Positions 1-8,755 of a stretch of 49,942 bases of DNA are shown here, one piece after another. The notes beneath the pieces were generated by a model. It was not told the DNA's origin, searched no databases, and worked only from the letters and a program-made list of their open reading frames with translations. How positions within the stretch are numbered: position 1 is the first letter of the stretch; every line of letters starts with the position of its first letter. The DNA lies in NCBI GenBank assembly GCA_041676645.1, contig JBAYRO010000016.1, positions 1-49,942 of the forward strand. Direction: 5' to 3'. Origin of the DNA: JAMLIN01 sp041676645 (GTDB taxonomy: Bacteria; Pseudomonadota; Gammaproteobacteria; Burkholderiales; Burkholderiaceae_E). The position numbers and the translations under genes are program-made.

Positions 1-638
1 ACGCGCTGGGCATTGTCGATCAGGTAGCGGTGGGTGAGGATGACGCCCTTGGGCTTGCCGGTGGTTCCTGAGGTGTACGAGAGCACCGCGATGTCGTCGG
101 GCGTGCCCGCCTGCACCAGCTCCTCGAAGAGCCGCGGCTCCCGTTCGTGGATCGCGCGTCCCTCGCGCTGCACCGCCTCGAAGGCGAGGAGCCCTTCCTG
201 CCGGTACGACCACATCCCGGTATCGTCCCAGAACACGATCGCCCGCAGTCCGGGAAGGCGGTCGCGGATCGCCAGCCCCTTGTCGACCTGCTCCTGGTCC
301 TGCGCGACCAGGTAGACGGCTTCGCTGTCCTCGAGAAGATACTGCGCTTCGTCGGCGGTCAGGTCGGGATACATCGAGACGACCTTCGCGCCGATCGCCT
401 GGGCGGCGTACTCGACCCAGAAATGCTCGGGCTCGTTCTCGCCGATGATCGCGACCGTCTCGCCGGGGCCGACGCCTGCCGCACGCATGCCGAGCGCGAA
501 GTCGCGTACGTTCTCGAGAACCTCGGCGAAGCTGAACTCGCGCCAGATGCCGCGATGCTTGTGCCGCTGCGCCACCCGTTCCGGCTCGGCCTGCGCCCGG
601 GCGAGCAGATGCTGGGGCAATGTCATCATGGGAAGCAT
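1..638 (-). CDS. AMP-forming long-chain acyl-CoA synthetase, partial
   Basis: The N-terminal 212 codons of an ANL-superfamily ligase; the rest lies beyond the left edge. Such enzymes activate a carboxylic acid with ATP to an acyl-adenylate and pass it to CoA. The phosphate-binding loop YTSGTTGKPKG is at residues 188-198. An N-terminal adenylation region with the segment AQDQEQVDK resembles the equivalent stretch of the synthetase at 21697, so the two are probably paralogues. The start codon overlaps the stop of the upstream livG by one base (TGATG), which indicates translational coupling in one operon. The frame is open to the window edge. The acyl chain specificity cannot be read from this fragment. 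Confidence 0.9.
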   Translation of the reverse strand, partial: MLPMMTLPQHLLARAQAEPERVAQRHKHRGIWREFSFAEVLENVRDFALGMRAAGVGPGETVAIIGENEPEHFWVEYAAQAIGAKVVSMYPDLTADEAQYLLEDSEAVYLVAQDQEQVDKGLAIRDRLPGLRAIVFWDDTGMWSYRQEGLLAFEAVQREGRAIHEREPRLFEELVQAGTPDDIAVLSYTSGTTGKPKGVILTHRYLIDNAQR

Positions 639-1489
639 CAGCGCCGCCCCTCGCCAGCGTGGTCGCCGCCCAGATAGGCGGCGATGACGGCCGGATCGGC
701 CTGGATCTCGGCCGGCGTGCCCACCGCGATGCGCCGGCCGAAATCCAGCACGGCGACCCGGTCAGCGAGATCCATCACCACGCCCATGTCGTGCTCGACC
801 AGGACCACCGGCAGCCGCCGGGCCTCGCGCACATCGAGGATGAAGCGGGCGAGGTCTTCCTTCTCCTCGGCGTTCATCCCCGCCATCGGCTCGTCCATCA
901 GCAGGACACGGGGTTCCTGGGCGAGCGCCCGCCCCAGGTCGACGCGCTTGCGCAGCCCGTAGCCGAGGCTGCCGACCGGCTGGTGGCGGATCGTCTCGAT
1001 CTCGAGGAACTCGATGATCTCCTCGACGAACTCGCGATGCCGGACCTCCTCGCGCTGCGCCCAGGGGAAATAGAGGAAGGCCTGGGGGATCGAGCTGCGC
1101 ATGTGGAGATGGCGACCCATCATGATGTTCTCGATGACGCTCATCCCCGAGAAGATGTGGGTGCCCTGGAAGGTCCTCGCGAGGCCGGCCCTGGCGATGG
1201 CGTGCACCGGCATGGTCGCGACGTCCTGGCCGAGGAAGGTGATGCGCCCCTGCTGCGGCCGGTAGAAGCCGCTCAGGCAGTTCATCAGGGAGGTCTTGCC
1301 GGCGCCGTTGGGACCGATCACGGCGAGCAGTTCATCGTCGTGGACCGACACCGAGACATTGTCGAGGGCGACCACGCCCCCGAAGCTCATGCGGATGCCT
1401 TCGGCGACCAGGACGTCGCCGCGGCTCGCCGATGAGGGCGAATGGGCATCACTGTGCGATTCCGGTGTCGCAAGCTCCGTCATCGGCAT
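638..1489 (-). CDS. livG: ABC transporter ATP-binding protein, LivG type
   Basis: A 283-residue cytoplasmic ATPase of the branched-chain amino acid (HAAT) import family. Walker A GPNGAGKTS has its Lys near residue 65. A LivG-like signature region (LGYGLRKRVDLGRAL) and Walker B LLMDEP followed by the family segment MAGMNAEEKEDL are also seen. I chose the ATG at 1489; the ATG at 1483 is equally possible, and an open extension to 1627 looks non-coding. The gene overlaps the acyl-CoA ligase downstream, so the transported substrate is probably an organic acid rather than leucine. No permease or binding protein lies next to it inside the window; they may follow the ligase beyond the left edge. Confidence 0.9.
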   Translation of the reverse strand: MPMTELATPESHSDAHSPSSASRGDVLVAEGIRMSFGGVVALDNVSVSVHDDELLAVIGPNGAGKTSLMNCLSGFYRPQQGRITFLGQDVATMPVHAIARAGLARTFQGTHIFSGMSVIENIMMGRHLHMRSSIPQAFLYFPWAQREEVRHREFVEEIIEFLEIETIRHQPVGSLGYGLRKRVDLGRALAQEPRVLLMDEPMAGMNAEEKEDLARFILDVREARRLPVVLVEHDMGVVMDLADRVAVLDFGRRIAVGTPAEIQADPAVIAAYLGGDHAGEGRR

Positions 1490-1600
1490 TCTCGTCCCAG
1501 GCGGTCGGCAGGCATCGGGTCTCCTCGGCAGCGATCGGAAGGGCGCGAAGGATTCGCGCGATCGCCGTGTGCGTTCTGCATCTGATGCTGTCGTCGCCAT

Positions 1601-1615
1601 GTTGACGCACGCGTA
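1601..1615 (-). promoter_or_regulatory. Candidate TetR operator upstream of livG/acyl-CoA ligase
   Basis: The plus strand reads GTTGACGCACGCGTA. The same 15 bases recur at 3723-3737 upstream of the acyl-CoA dehydrogenase, with one mismatch (14 of 15). Both copies lie upstream of minus-strand operons that flank a TetR gene, so a shared operator is a reasonable inference. No protein-binding evidence is available from sequence alone. Confidence 0.4.
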
Positions 1616-1694
1616 GAAAATCCGCAAGTGGCGGCTTGCCGCAGGCAGACGAACAAGCGGAAAAACCGATGCGCCCGGACCGGCGCCGACGACA

Positions 1695-2411
1695 TCAGGC
1701 GCTCATCGCCGCCCGGAACATGTCTTCGAAGCTGGTCGCGATCTGCCCGATGCTCAGGGGACCGTCGGGCCGGTACCAGCGGGTGCCCATCCAGTTGACC
1801 GCGCCCATCGCGAAGAACACCGCCAGCTTGGCGTCGACCGCCCGGATGCTGCCGTCGCGGATGCCGGATTCGATGATCGAACGGAACGCATGGTCGAAAT
1901 CATCGCGGCGCTTCTGGATCAGCGCCCGCATCTTCGGCTCGAGCGATTGATGCTCGGACATCACGGCGACCCGGCCCATCGCACCGTTGAACAATTCGAT
2001 GAAGCGCCGGATGAGCAGGCATCCCGCTTCCAGCCCGTTCTTCGCATGCGCACGCGCATACTCGATCGCCTGGTCACCGAGGTCGTAGGTGAGCATGTGG
2101 CACTCGAACAGGATCTCCTGCTTGCTGCGGATGTAGTGGTAGAGCGCCGCGCGCGTCACCCCGAGCTCGGCCGCCACGTCGTCGAGCGAGGTGTTGTGGT
2201 AGCCGCGCGCATTGAAGGCGCGCGCCGCGGCATGGATGAGCGCCTTGCGCTTGAGCTCGTACTGCTGGTCGGGACTCTGGACGACATCGGACCAGGCCGA
2301 TACACGCTTGCCTCGCCGGGCCTTCCTCGCCGGCCCGGACGCATTCGATCGGGGCGTGGTGACACGGGCGAGGGCCGGCTCGGCGGCATCCAGGGGACGA
2401 GTCTTGCTCAC
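1695..2411 (-). CDS. TetR/AcrR family transcriptional regulator
   Basis: A 238-residue regulator. The basic N-terminal extension (about 50 residues) is followed by the TetR helix-turn-helix, with TSLDDVAAELGVTRAALYHY at about residues 74-93, and then an all-helical ligand-binding domain. I chose a GTG start at 2411 because the in-frame ATG further upstream would run into the acyl-CoA dehydrogenase gene; the ribosome site is weak. It lies 80 bases downstream of the dehydrogenase and about 205 bases upstream of livG on the same strand. Repressors in this position usually sense an acyl-CoA or the free acid and control the neighbouring catabolic genes; that role is inferred from context. The candidate operators are at 1601-1615 and 3709-3737. 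Confidence 0.88.
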   Translation of the reverse strand: MSKTRPLDAAEPALARVTTPRSNASGPARKARRGKRVSAWSDVVQSPDQQYELKRKALIHAAARAFNARGYHNTSLDDVAAELGVTRAALYHYIRSKQEILFECHMLTYDLGDQAIEYARAHAKNGLEAGCLLIRRFIELFNGAMGRVAVMSEHQSLEPKMRALIQKRRDDFDHAFRSIIESGIRDGSIRAVDAKLAVFFAMGAVNWMGTRWYRPDGPLSIGQIATSFEDMFRAAMSA

Positions 2412-2491
2412 GGGGCAATCAGCACGTTCGTTGGAAAGGGCGCGGCGGAAACGACCGGTTCGCGCAAGTATCGCCCGACGGTCCGCCGCAA

Positions 2492-3664
2492 TCAGAGATT
2501 GCGCGAGATGATCAGCTTCTGGATGTCGCTCGTCCCCTCGTAAATTGTACATACGCGAACATCGCGACAATACCGCTCGACCGGGAAGTCCTGCAGGTAG
2601 CCGTAGCCACCGAAGGTCTGCAGCGCCGCCGAGCAGACGCGCTCGGCCATTTCGCTCGCATGCAGCTTGGCGATCGCGGCCTCCTTCGCGCAGGGCAGCC
2701 CGGCCTCGAGCAGTCGTGCGGCATGCAGGTAGTACTGTCGCGCCACCGCGACCTGGGCGGCCATCTCGGCGAGGCGGAACGAGACCGCCTGCAGGTCGAA
2801 TATCGGCTTGCCGTAGGCGTTGCGCTCCTTCGCATACCGGACCGCCGCATCGAGCGCGGCCTGGGCAACGCCCACCGCCTGCGCCGCGATCGCGATGCGC
2901 CCGTCCGCCAGGCCCGACATCGCGATCCGATAGCCGCCGCCGAGTTCACCGAGGATGTTCGCGGCGGGAACCCGCACGCCGTCGAGGCGGATCTGGGCGA
3001 CATGCGCCGTGCGCTGGCCCATCTTGTCCTCGACTCGCGCGATCTCGAAGCCCGGGCTGTCGGGATCGACGATGAAGGCCGTCACGCCGCGCCGTCCGGC
3101 GGCCGGGTCGGTTACCGCCAGGGCCATCGCGGTGCCGGCCTCGCTGCCGTTGGAGATGAACTGCTTCGTGCCCTCGAGGATGTAGTCATCGCCATCGCGT
3201 CGCGCCGTGGTCCGCAGCGCCGCCGTGTCCGAGCCCGCCTGCGGCTCGGTCAGCAGCCAGGCGCCGATCCGCTCGCCGCGGGCGCCGGGTGGCAGGTAGC
3301 GCCGCTTCTGTTCCTCGGTGCCGAAGCTCGCGATCGGATAGTGCGACATGTTGTGCACATGGAAGATCGTGCCGAGCCCGCAGTCGGCCGCCGCAAAGGT
3401 TTCGAAAGCCACGCAGTAGTCGGTGAAGCTCGAGCCGCTGCCGCCGTATTCCTGCGGGACCAGCATGCCCATGAAGCCCTGTTCGCCGAGCACCCGCAGC
3501 TCGTCGGTGGGCCATCGTGCCTCGCGGTCGCGTGCGGCCGCGGTCGGTTCGATGACCTCGCGGGCGATCCGTTGCGCGGCCTCGCGGATCATCCGGTTGT
3601 CCTCGGAAAGGAACTCGAAGCCCGAGCCGGCCTCGGCCCTGGGAGCGGCACTGGCAACGCTCAT
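2492..3664 (-). CDS. Acyl-CoA dehydrogenase
   Basis: A 390-residue FAD-dependent enzyme that introduces the alpha-beta double bond into an acyl-CoA. The family segment LLTEPQAGSDTAALR is present in the middle. The C-terminal motif IYEGTSDIQ carries the expected catalytic Glu near residue 376. The length is normal for the short/medium-chain family. The start at 3664 is supported by AGGAGA seven bases upstream. It is the first gene of a minus-strand run ahead of the TetR gene, livG and an acyl-CoA ligase, which fits beta-oxidation of an imported acid. Chain length or branched specificity is not evident from the sequence. Confidence 0.93.
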   Translation of the reverse strand: MSVASAAPRAEAGSGFEFLSEDNRMIREAAQRIAREVIEPTAAARDREARWPTDELRVLGEQGFMGMLVPQEYGGSGSSFTDYCVAFETFAAADCGLGTIFHVHNMSHYPIASFGTEEQKRRYLPPGARGERIGAWLLTEPQAGSDTAALRTTARRDGDDYILEGTKQFISNGSEAGTAMALAVTDPAAGRRGVTAFIVDPDSPGFEIARVEDKMGQRTAHVAQIRLDGVRVPAANILGELGGGYRIAMSGLADGRIAIAAQAVGVAQAALDAAVRYAKERNAYGKPIFDLQAVSFRLAEMAAQVAVARQYYLHAARLLEAGLPCAKEAAIAKLHASEMAERVCSAALQTFGGYGYLQDFPVERYCRDVRVCTIYEGTSDIQKLIISRNL

Positions 3665-4071
3665 GCGGTGTCTCCTGCGCCGCCCAGCCTGGGCGGCGAT
3701 GGTCCTACTCAACTGACGATCAGTTGACGCACGAGTAAGCTTCGACCACGACGAGTGTCGCGTCAAGCACGGATTGCCCCTCGCGCGCCTGCGCCGCGCG
3801 CACCGGACCCCCGGGTCCTTCGAATCGATGATGCGTTCGCCCAGGGCCGGCGATAAGGTCGTCTTGCGGATTCCTCCGCCGATGACTGGAGAAGCGCATG
3901 AGCATGCAGACATGGGCCGGACCTCGACACTGACGGTGAAGCGCTGAGATCGCCGCGCCCGGCGCGCGCCCGTGCAGTCGAGCGGAGGGCGAGGAAGCGC
4001 TTGACGATGGCCGGGTCGCAGCCGATATTGATCGCCACACGGGGCAACCGCGCCGGATCCATGCCGAGAAG
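3665..4071. other. Divergent intergenic region between acyl-CoA dehydrogenase and cyclase
   Basis: A 407-base gap between divergent genes. It holds the palindrome and repeat element at 3709-3737 close to the dehydrogenase start. The remaining 330 bases hold no coding sequence, tRNA or terminator that I can support; long open frames on the minus strand here are shadows of high GC. Confidence 0.6.
3709..3737. promoter_or_regulatory. Palindromic operator candidate upstream of acyl-CoA dehydrogenase
   Basis: A perfect inverted repeat TCAACTGA - CGA - TCAGTTGA spans 3709-3727. It overlaps the element GTTGACGCACGAGTA at 3723-3737, which recurs at 1601-1615 with a single mismatch. The site lies 45-73 bases upstream of the dehydrogenase start, where a repressor would block transcription. 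The neighbouring TetR protein is the obvious candidate binder. Symmetry and repetition are seen directly; function is inferred. Confidence 0.5.
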
Positions 4072-7000
4072 ATGAAATGCCCGACCTGCGCGGCGAGTAA
4101 TCCCGCTGGCAAGCGTTTCTGCGGCGACTGCGGGGCGCCTTTGCCCCCTGCCGCCGGCGATGATCAGCGCAGCCCCGAGCAACGCCGCCCCCTGACAGTC
4201 CTCTTCTGCGACCTCGTCGGCTTCACCGAGCTGTCGCGTCGCACCGATCCCGAGGACCTTGCCGAGGTCCTGGGCGGCTTCCAGCGCATCTGCGCCCGCG
4301 CGGTGAAGGCCCACGATGGCCACATCGCCCAGTTCCTCGGCGACGGCGTGCTGATCTACTTCGGCTTTCCCCGCGCCCACGAGGACGATACCCGACGGGC
4401 GCTCGATTGCGGCCTGGCCATCCTGGCCGATCTCGCCGATTCCCGCCTGCCATCGGGAGCCGGGCTGCCGCAGGTGCGCATCGGTGCGCATACCGGTCGG
4501 GTGTTCATCTCGGCGCTGCGCGCCGGCGGCCACCGGGAGGTGCTGGCGCTGGGCGAGGTACCCAATGTCGCTGCCCGGATCACCGATGAGGCTGAACCCG
4601 ATTCCCTCTGGGTCGGCGACGCGACCTGGCGGCTCGTCGATGGCTGGTTCGAGGGCGTCGACCAGGGCAGTCGGGCGGTCCGGGGCATCGACGAGGAAAT
4701 GCGCCTGTGGCGGGTCCTGCGCCGCACGCTCGCCACCAGCCGGCTCGATGCGGCGCGAGTGCGCACGCCTTACGTCGGCCGACAGTCCGAACTCGCCGCA
4801 TTGCATGAGACTTGGAGCCGGGTCCGCGCCGAAGCCCGTCCGGCTCTGCTGACCGTGATCGCGGAACCGGGAATGGGCAAGTCCCGCCTCATCGAACGAT
4901 TCGTCAGCCCCGGCAACGCAGCCCATGCGCCGCGCGCGATCCAGCTGCGCTGCGCCGAGGCGACGTCGGCAACCCCGTTTCACCCGCTGATCGAACCGTT
5001 CGCCGCGCATCTGGGGCACATCGACGGGAAGGCAGGCAGGGACCGCGTCGATCCGTTCGATCGCCTCCAGGCGCGCTGCGCCGCGCTCGGACTTCATGAC
5101 CCGGATGCCGCACCGCTGCTGGCCGCACTGCTCGGCATCGCGACGCCGGCAGGCGCGCAGCCGCCGGTCACGCTCAGTCCGGCCCGGCGGCGGCGACGCG
5201 TGATGGAGCTTCTCGCTGCGGCGCTCGTCGCCCTGGCGCAAGCCGACGGGCCGCTCCTGGTGGTCATCGAGGACCTGCACTGGGCGGACGCCTCGACACT
5301 GGACTGGCTGGGCATGTTCGTCGACACGGTCGACCACGCGCCGCTGATGCTGCTGGGCAGCGCCCGCCCCGAGTTCGGGCCGCCGTGGCGCGGCGCCGCA
5401 CGAGCCACGGAGCTCTCATTGCCCCGGCTGAGCGTGGCCGAATCCATCGAGATGGTGCGCGGCGTCGCGCATGGCAAGAGCCTGCCGCCCGCCCTTACGC
5501 ATGCGCTGGTGGCGCGTTTCGACGGCGTGCCCCTCTACCTTGAGGAAGCGACCCGGTCGCTGCTGGTCTCGGGATCCTTGCGCGAAGGCGAGTTCACATG
5601 GGAGGCCAGTGGCCAGCAGGCGGTCGTCGAGCTGCCTTCCAACATCGAAGCCGCGCTGATCGCCCGCTTCGACGGACTGGACGCAGCACGCGCCACTCTC
5701 GACCTGGCCGCCACCATCGGGCGGGAGGTCTCTGTGGCACTGCTCGAGGCCGTCAGCGACGATGCGCCGGCCGTCGTGGCATCGCATCTCGAATCCATGG
5801 CATCAGCGGGCCTGATCCAGCCCATGCCGGAGAGCGTCGGCAGCGAGCACATCGAGTTCAAGCACGCGCTGATACGCGATGTCGCCTACGAAGCGATTCC
5901 CCGCCGCCACCGGATAGCGCTGCATGCCCGGGTAGCGGACGCACTGCAAGGCCGCTTCTCGCACTGGGCCGAAACCCGGCCCGAGCTGTACGCCCTGCAC
6001 CTGTCGGGCTCCGGGGATTCCCATTCGGCGGTCGACTTCCTGCGCGCGGCGGCCGACCGTGCCCTTGGCGCCGGCGCCCTGGACGAGGCCGCCGCCCACT
6101 TCGAGCATGCGGTGCGCCTGCTTCGCGCGCTGCCGCCGGACGATGCGATCCTGCGAACCGAGCTCTCGATCCAGGTTTCACTGGGCGGGATCTACAACGC
6201 ACGCACCTGGACCGACGAATCGAACAACGCGGTGTTCGACCGCATCCTCGAGCTCGCGCAACGGGTCGGCGACACCCCGGCCCGGCATCTGGCCTACTGG
6301 GGCAAATGGGCCGTGTGGTGGGCGCGCGGGCGCATCCCGGAGAGCGAAGCGGCCGCCGCGACGATGCGCGAGGCACTCGCCGAGGAGGACCACGCACCCT
6401 TCCTGCCATTGGCGGCCGCCTACTCGAGCGCCCTGACGGCGCTGGAGGCCGGCGATGTCGTCACGGCGATGGCTCACTCCGAAGGCCCGCTCGGCGCGGA
6501 CGTAGCCGCGATCGACGGCTTCGTCGCCGCCAATATCCAGTTGTCCCCCTGGGCCGGCGTCCTCGTCACCCGCTACTGTTGCCAGTACATCGCGGGCCGT
6601 TTCTCGGAAGCCTCCTCGACCTGGCGGCAGGTCGAGGAGGTGACCGCCGGACTGGCGCCCACGCCGATCGCCCAGGGCTTCGCGACCAGCTTCGGGCTCA
6701 CCATGCGCTTCGCCTGCGGGATCCTGCCCGACTGGGCCGAACGCGAGCCCGGCGATCTCGATCGCAAGCTCGACGGCCTGCTCCGACTGTGCCACGAGGA
6801 AGGCCTCGGCATGTGGCTGTCCTTCGCCCTGGTCGTCCAGGCCGCGCTGGACTGCCAGCGACAACAGCTGCCCGGGCTGCGCCAGCGCGTGGCCGAGCAG
6901 ATCCGCCTGCTCGATTCAGCGGGTGTGCGGCTCTGGTTCGTGCACTTCCTTTCCCTTTACGGCTGGCTGTGCCATCTGGACGGCGATCCTGCCAAGGCGA

Positions 7001-7416
7001 TGGTCCTGCTCGACGATGCCCAGGCCGAGGCGCGCCGCAGCGGCCAGCATCTCGGGACCTGGGACGTGCATCGGCTGCGGGCGCGCGTGCTGGCCGACAC
7101 CGGCGACATCGGACAGGCCTTCGGCAGCATCGCCCGCGCGAGCGAGGCTGCCGCCCTGCTGGACAGCCCGACCTTCATGCTTCGCTGCGCGCTCGAGCGC
7201 CATGCCCTGGCCAGCGCCTGCGGCCAGGCCGAGGATGAGCTGGCCGACCTGCGCCGGGCGTTCGAGGCGATGCCGGAGCGCGGCGCGGATGTGCCCGACC
7301 TGAGGCGGGCCCGGGCCGTGCTTTCGGGCGGCCCGAAGCCCGACCCGGCAACCGTGGAGATCCCCCGCCGTGGCCCCGGCGATCCGCACGGGCCGCGAGG
7401 CCATGAGTCCGGATGA
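4072..7416 (+). CDS. Zinc-ribbon, nucleotide cyclase, AAA-type ATPase signalling protein
   Basis: An 1114-residue multidomain protein. A zinc ribbon uses Cys3, Cys6, Cys17 and Cys20. A class III cyclase homology domain follows at about residues 40-220, with the metal-binding Asp47 (FCDLVGFT) and Asp91 (FLGDG). An AAA/STAND-like ATPase has Walker A AEPGMGKS (Lys270) and Walker B VVIEDLHWAD near 395-405. The C-terminal half is helical and TPR-like. The position that is usually a purine-binding Lys, four residues before Asp91, is Gln87, so substrate choice is uncertain. The ATG at 4072 is preceded closely by GAGAAG; the zinc ribbon at the very N-terminus supports this start. The last bases overlap the GrpB-family gene. 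Probably a regulatory ATPase/cyclase; ligand unknown. Confidence 0.88.
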   Translation: MKCPTCAASNPAGKRFCGDCGAPLPPAAGDDQRSPEQRRPLTVLFCDLVGFTELSRRTDPEDLAEVLGGFQRICARAVKAHDGHIAQFLGDGVLIYFGFPRAHEDDTRRALDCGLAILADLADSRLPSGAGLPQVRIGAHTGRVFISALRAGGHREVLALGEVPNVAARITDEAEPDSLWVGDATWRLVDGWFEGVDQGSRAVRGIDEEMRLWRVLRRTLATSRLDAARVRTPYVGRQSELAALHETWSRVRAEARPALLTVIAEPGMGKSRLIERFVSPGNAAHAPRAIQLRCAEATSATPFHPLIEPFAAHLGHIDGKAGRDRVDPFDRLQARCAALGLHDPDAAPLLAALLGIATPAGAQPPVTLSPARRRRRVMELLAAALVALAQADGPLLVVIEDLHWADASTLDWLGMFVDTVDHAPLMLLGSARPEFGPPWRGAARATELSLPRLSVAESIEMVRGVAHGKSLPPALTHALVARFDGVPLYLEEATRSLLVSGSLREGEFTWEASGQQAVVELPSNIEAALIARFDGLDAARATLDLAATIGREVSVALLEAVSDDAPAVVASHLESMASAGLIQPMPESVGSEHIEFKHALIRDVAYEAIPRRHRIALHARVADALQGRFSHWAETRPELYALHLSGSGDSHSAVDFLRAAADRALGAGALDEAAAHFEHAVRLLRALPPDDAILRTELSIQVSLGGIYNARTWTDESNNAVFDRILELAQRVGDTPARHLAYWGKWAVWWARGRIPESEAAAATMREALAEEDHAPFLPLAAAYSSALTALEAGDVVTAMAHSEGPLGADVAAIDGFVAANIQLSPWAGVLVTRYCCQYIAGRFSEASSTWRQVEEVTAGLAPTPIAQGFATSFGLTMRFACGILPDWAEREPGDLDRKLDGLLRLCHEEGLGMWLSFALVVQAALDCQRQQLPGLRQRVAEQIRLLDSAGVRLWFVHFLSLYGWLCHLDGDPAKAMVLLDDAQAEARRSGQHLGTWDVHRLRARVLADTGDIGQAFGSIARASEAAALLDSPTFMLRCALERHALASACGQAEDELADLRRAFEAMPERGADVPDLRRARAVLSGGPKPDPATVEIPRRGPGDPHGPRGHESG

Positions 7417-7975
7417 ATCCTGCCGACTGGCACTGGCCGAGCCGGTCCGGCTGGTGCCGTACGACTCGCGCTGGCCGGCATGCTTCGATGCGGAGCGCGA
7501 GCGCGTGATGGGCTGCATCGGCAGTCACCTGGTGCACGTCTGTCACTTCGGGAGCACGGCGGTACCCGGCATGGCCGCCAAGCCGACGATCGACATCATC
7601 GCGGGCCTGCGCGACATGGCGATCGTCGACCAGGTGCTGCAACGACTATGCGAACACGGATACAGCCATGCGCCCGAGCTCGATCTCGGGGCTCCCGAAC
7701 GGCGTTTCCTGTTTCGCCACGCCGACGGACACCGCACCCACCACCTGCATCTCGTGGCCTTCGACGCAAGCACATGGCGCGAGCGTATCCGCTTCCGGGA
7801 CCTGCTGCGCAGCGATCCTCGGCTGCGCGCGAGCTATGCGGCGCTCAAGCGTGAACTGGCGGCGCGCCACCAAGGCGACCGTGACGCCTATACGCGCGGC
7901 AAGGCGGAGTTCATCCGCGGCGCGCTTACCAGCGCCGGGGAAGTTCCCGGCGCAGTTCGATCGATTCCCTGCTGA
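7403..7975 (+). CDS. GrpB family (UPF0157) protein, nucleotidyltransferase-like
   Basis: A 190-residue protein of the GrpB/UPF0157 family, which is distantly related to nucleotidyltransferases and has no firmly assigned reaction. The family core HFGSTAVPGMAAKPTIDI lies near residues 49-66, and YDSRWP near the N-terminus also matches. It starts inside the end of the cyclase gene (14-base overlap), so the two are probably co-transcribed. Its 3' end overlaps the convergent Crp-like gene by 50 bases. Translation from 7403 gives the usual family length. Confidence 0.85.
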   Translation: MSPDESCRLALAEPVRLVPYDSRWPACFDAERERVMGCIGSHLVHVCHFGSTAVPGMAAKPTIDIIAGLRDMAIVDQVLQRLCEHGYSHAPELDLGAPERRFLFRHADGHRTHHLHLVAFDASTWRERIRFRDLLRSDPRLRASYAALKRELAARHQGDRDAYTRGKAEFIRGALTSAGEVPGAVRSIPC

Positions 7976-8579
7976 GCGATATGAAGCCGCCGTCACTCAG
8001 GTCCTTCAGGATGCGGTTGACCATGCTGCGCGACGCGCCGATGCGCTCGGCGATCTCCTGCTGGCTCATCCTCGGCACGAGCCGGCGACCATCGGATTCA
8101 TGGCCCAGTTCCATGAACAGGCGAACGATCCGGCCATAGACATCCATCAGCGCGAGGCTCTGCACATTGGCGGTCAAGGCCACGATCCGCTGGATCAGCG
8201 TCTGGATCAGATGGAACGCCAGGTCGGGCCGGGTCCGGATCAGGACCTCGAATTCTTCCCGACGCACCATGCAGAGCCTTGCCGGTGACAGCGTCCGGAC
8301 CGACGCCGTGCGTACCCGGCTGGCCAGCATCAGCTCCCCGAAGTATTCGTTCGGCCCGAGCCGGCTGAGCTCCGCCTCGTGCCCCTCCTCGTCCGAGACA
8401 TAAACGCGCAACTGCCCCTCGATCACGATGTAGAGCGCTTCGGCCGGTTCGCCCTCGAGCACCACGATCGTGTTCCTGGGGAACTGGCGCACATTGCCGC
8501 AGGCGACCAGGGCCTCGAGCAGCTCCGCCGGCAAGGTGGCAACGCGCTCGGGCTCGGGACTCTCGACGGCGCCAGGCAT
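7926..8579 (-). CDS. Crp/Fnr family transcriptional regulator
   Basis: A 217-residue regulator. An N-terminal cyclic-nucleotide-binding-type beta barrel (about residues 15-120) includes EGEPAEALYIVIEG and the segment YFGELMLASRVRTASVRTL. It is joined to a C-terminal winged helix with MSQQEIAERIGASRSMVNRI. The GELM...RTAS arrangement resembles the cAMP-binding pocket, but effector binding is unproven. The nearby cyclases at 4072 and 17541 make a cyclic nucleotide effector plausible. I chose ATG 8579 because it gives a standard Crp length; an upstream extension to 8675 has no domain. It overlaps the GrpB gene tail to tail and is divergent from the LuxR-type gene. Confidence 0.87.
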   Translation of the reverse strand: MPGAVESPEPERVATLPAELLEALVACGNVRQFPRNTIVVLEGEPAEALYIVIEGQLRVYVSDEEGHEAELSRLGPNEYFGELMLASRVRTASVRTLSPARLCMVRREEFEVLIRTRPDLAFHLIQTLIQRIVALTANVQSLALMDVYGRIVRLFMELGHESDGRRLVPRMSQQEIAERIGASRSMVNRILKDLSDGGFISLSRESIELRRELPRRW

Positions 8580-8755
8580 GGTCCGGGGCGGTACGACGGG
8601 CAGTGGGAATGATCGGCAGTCTAAGGCCGAACTGTGAATATTGAACGTTTCCGCTGTGCAATCACCGCAAGGCAAGCGCCCCGGGCATCGCTAGGCTGTC
8701 CGAAAAGAGGATGGCGAGGCCGGTCGATGGCCTGCGCCGCAACGGGGAGAACGAG

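Noticed and set aside
3763..5337. A 524-codon minus-strand open frame opposite the cyclase-AAA gene
   Set aside because: It shows biased composition and no motifs; it mirrors the third-position GC of the plus-strand gene.
8580..8755. A CRP-type site near TGTGAATATTG upstream of the divergent regulators
   Set aside because: Only one half-site matches; the second TCACA half at the proper spacing is absent.
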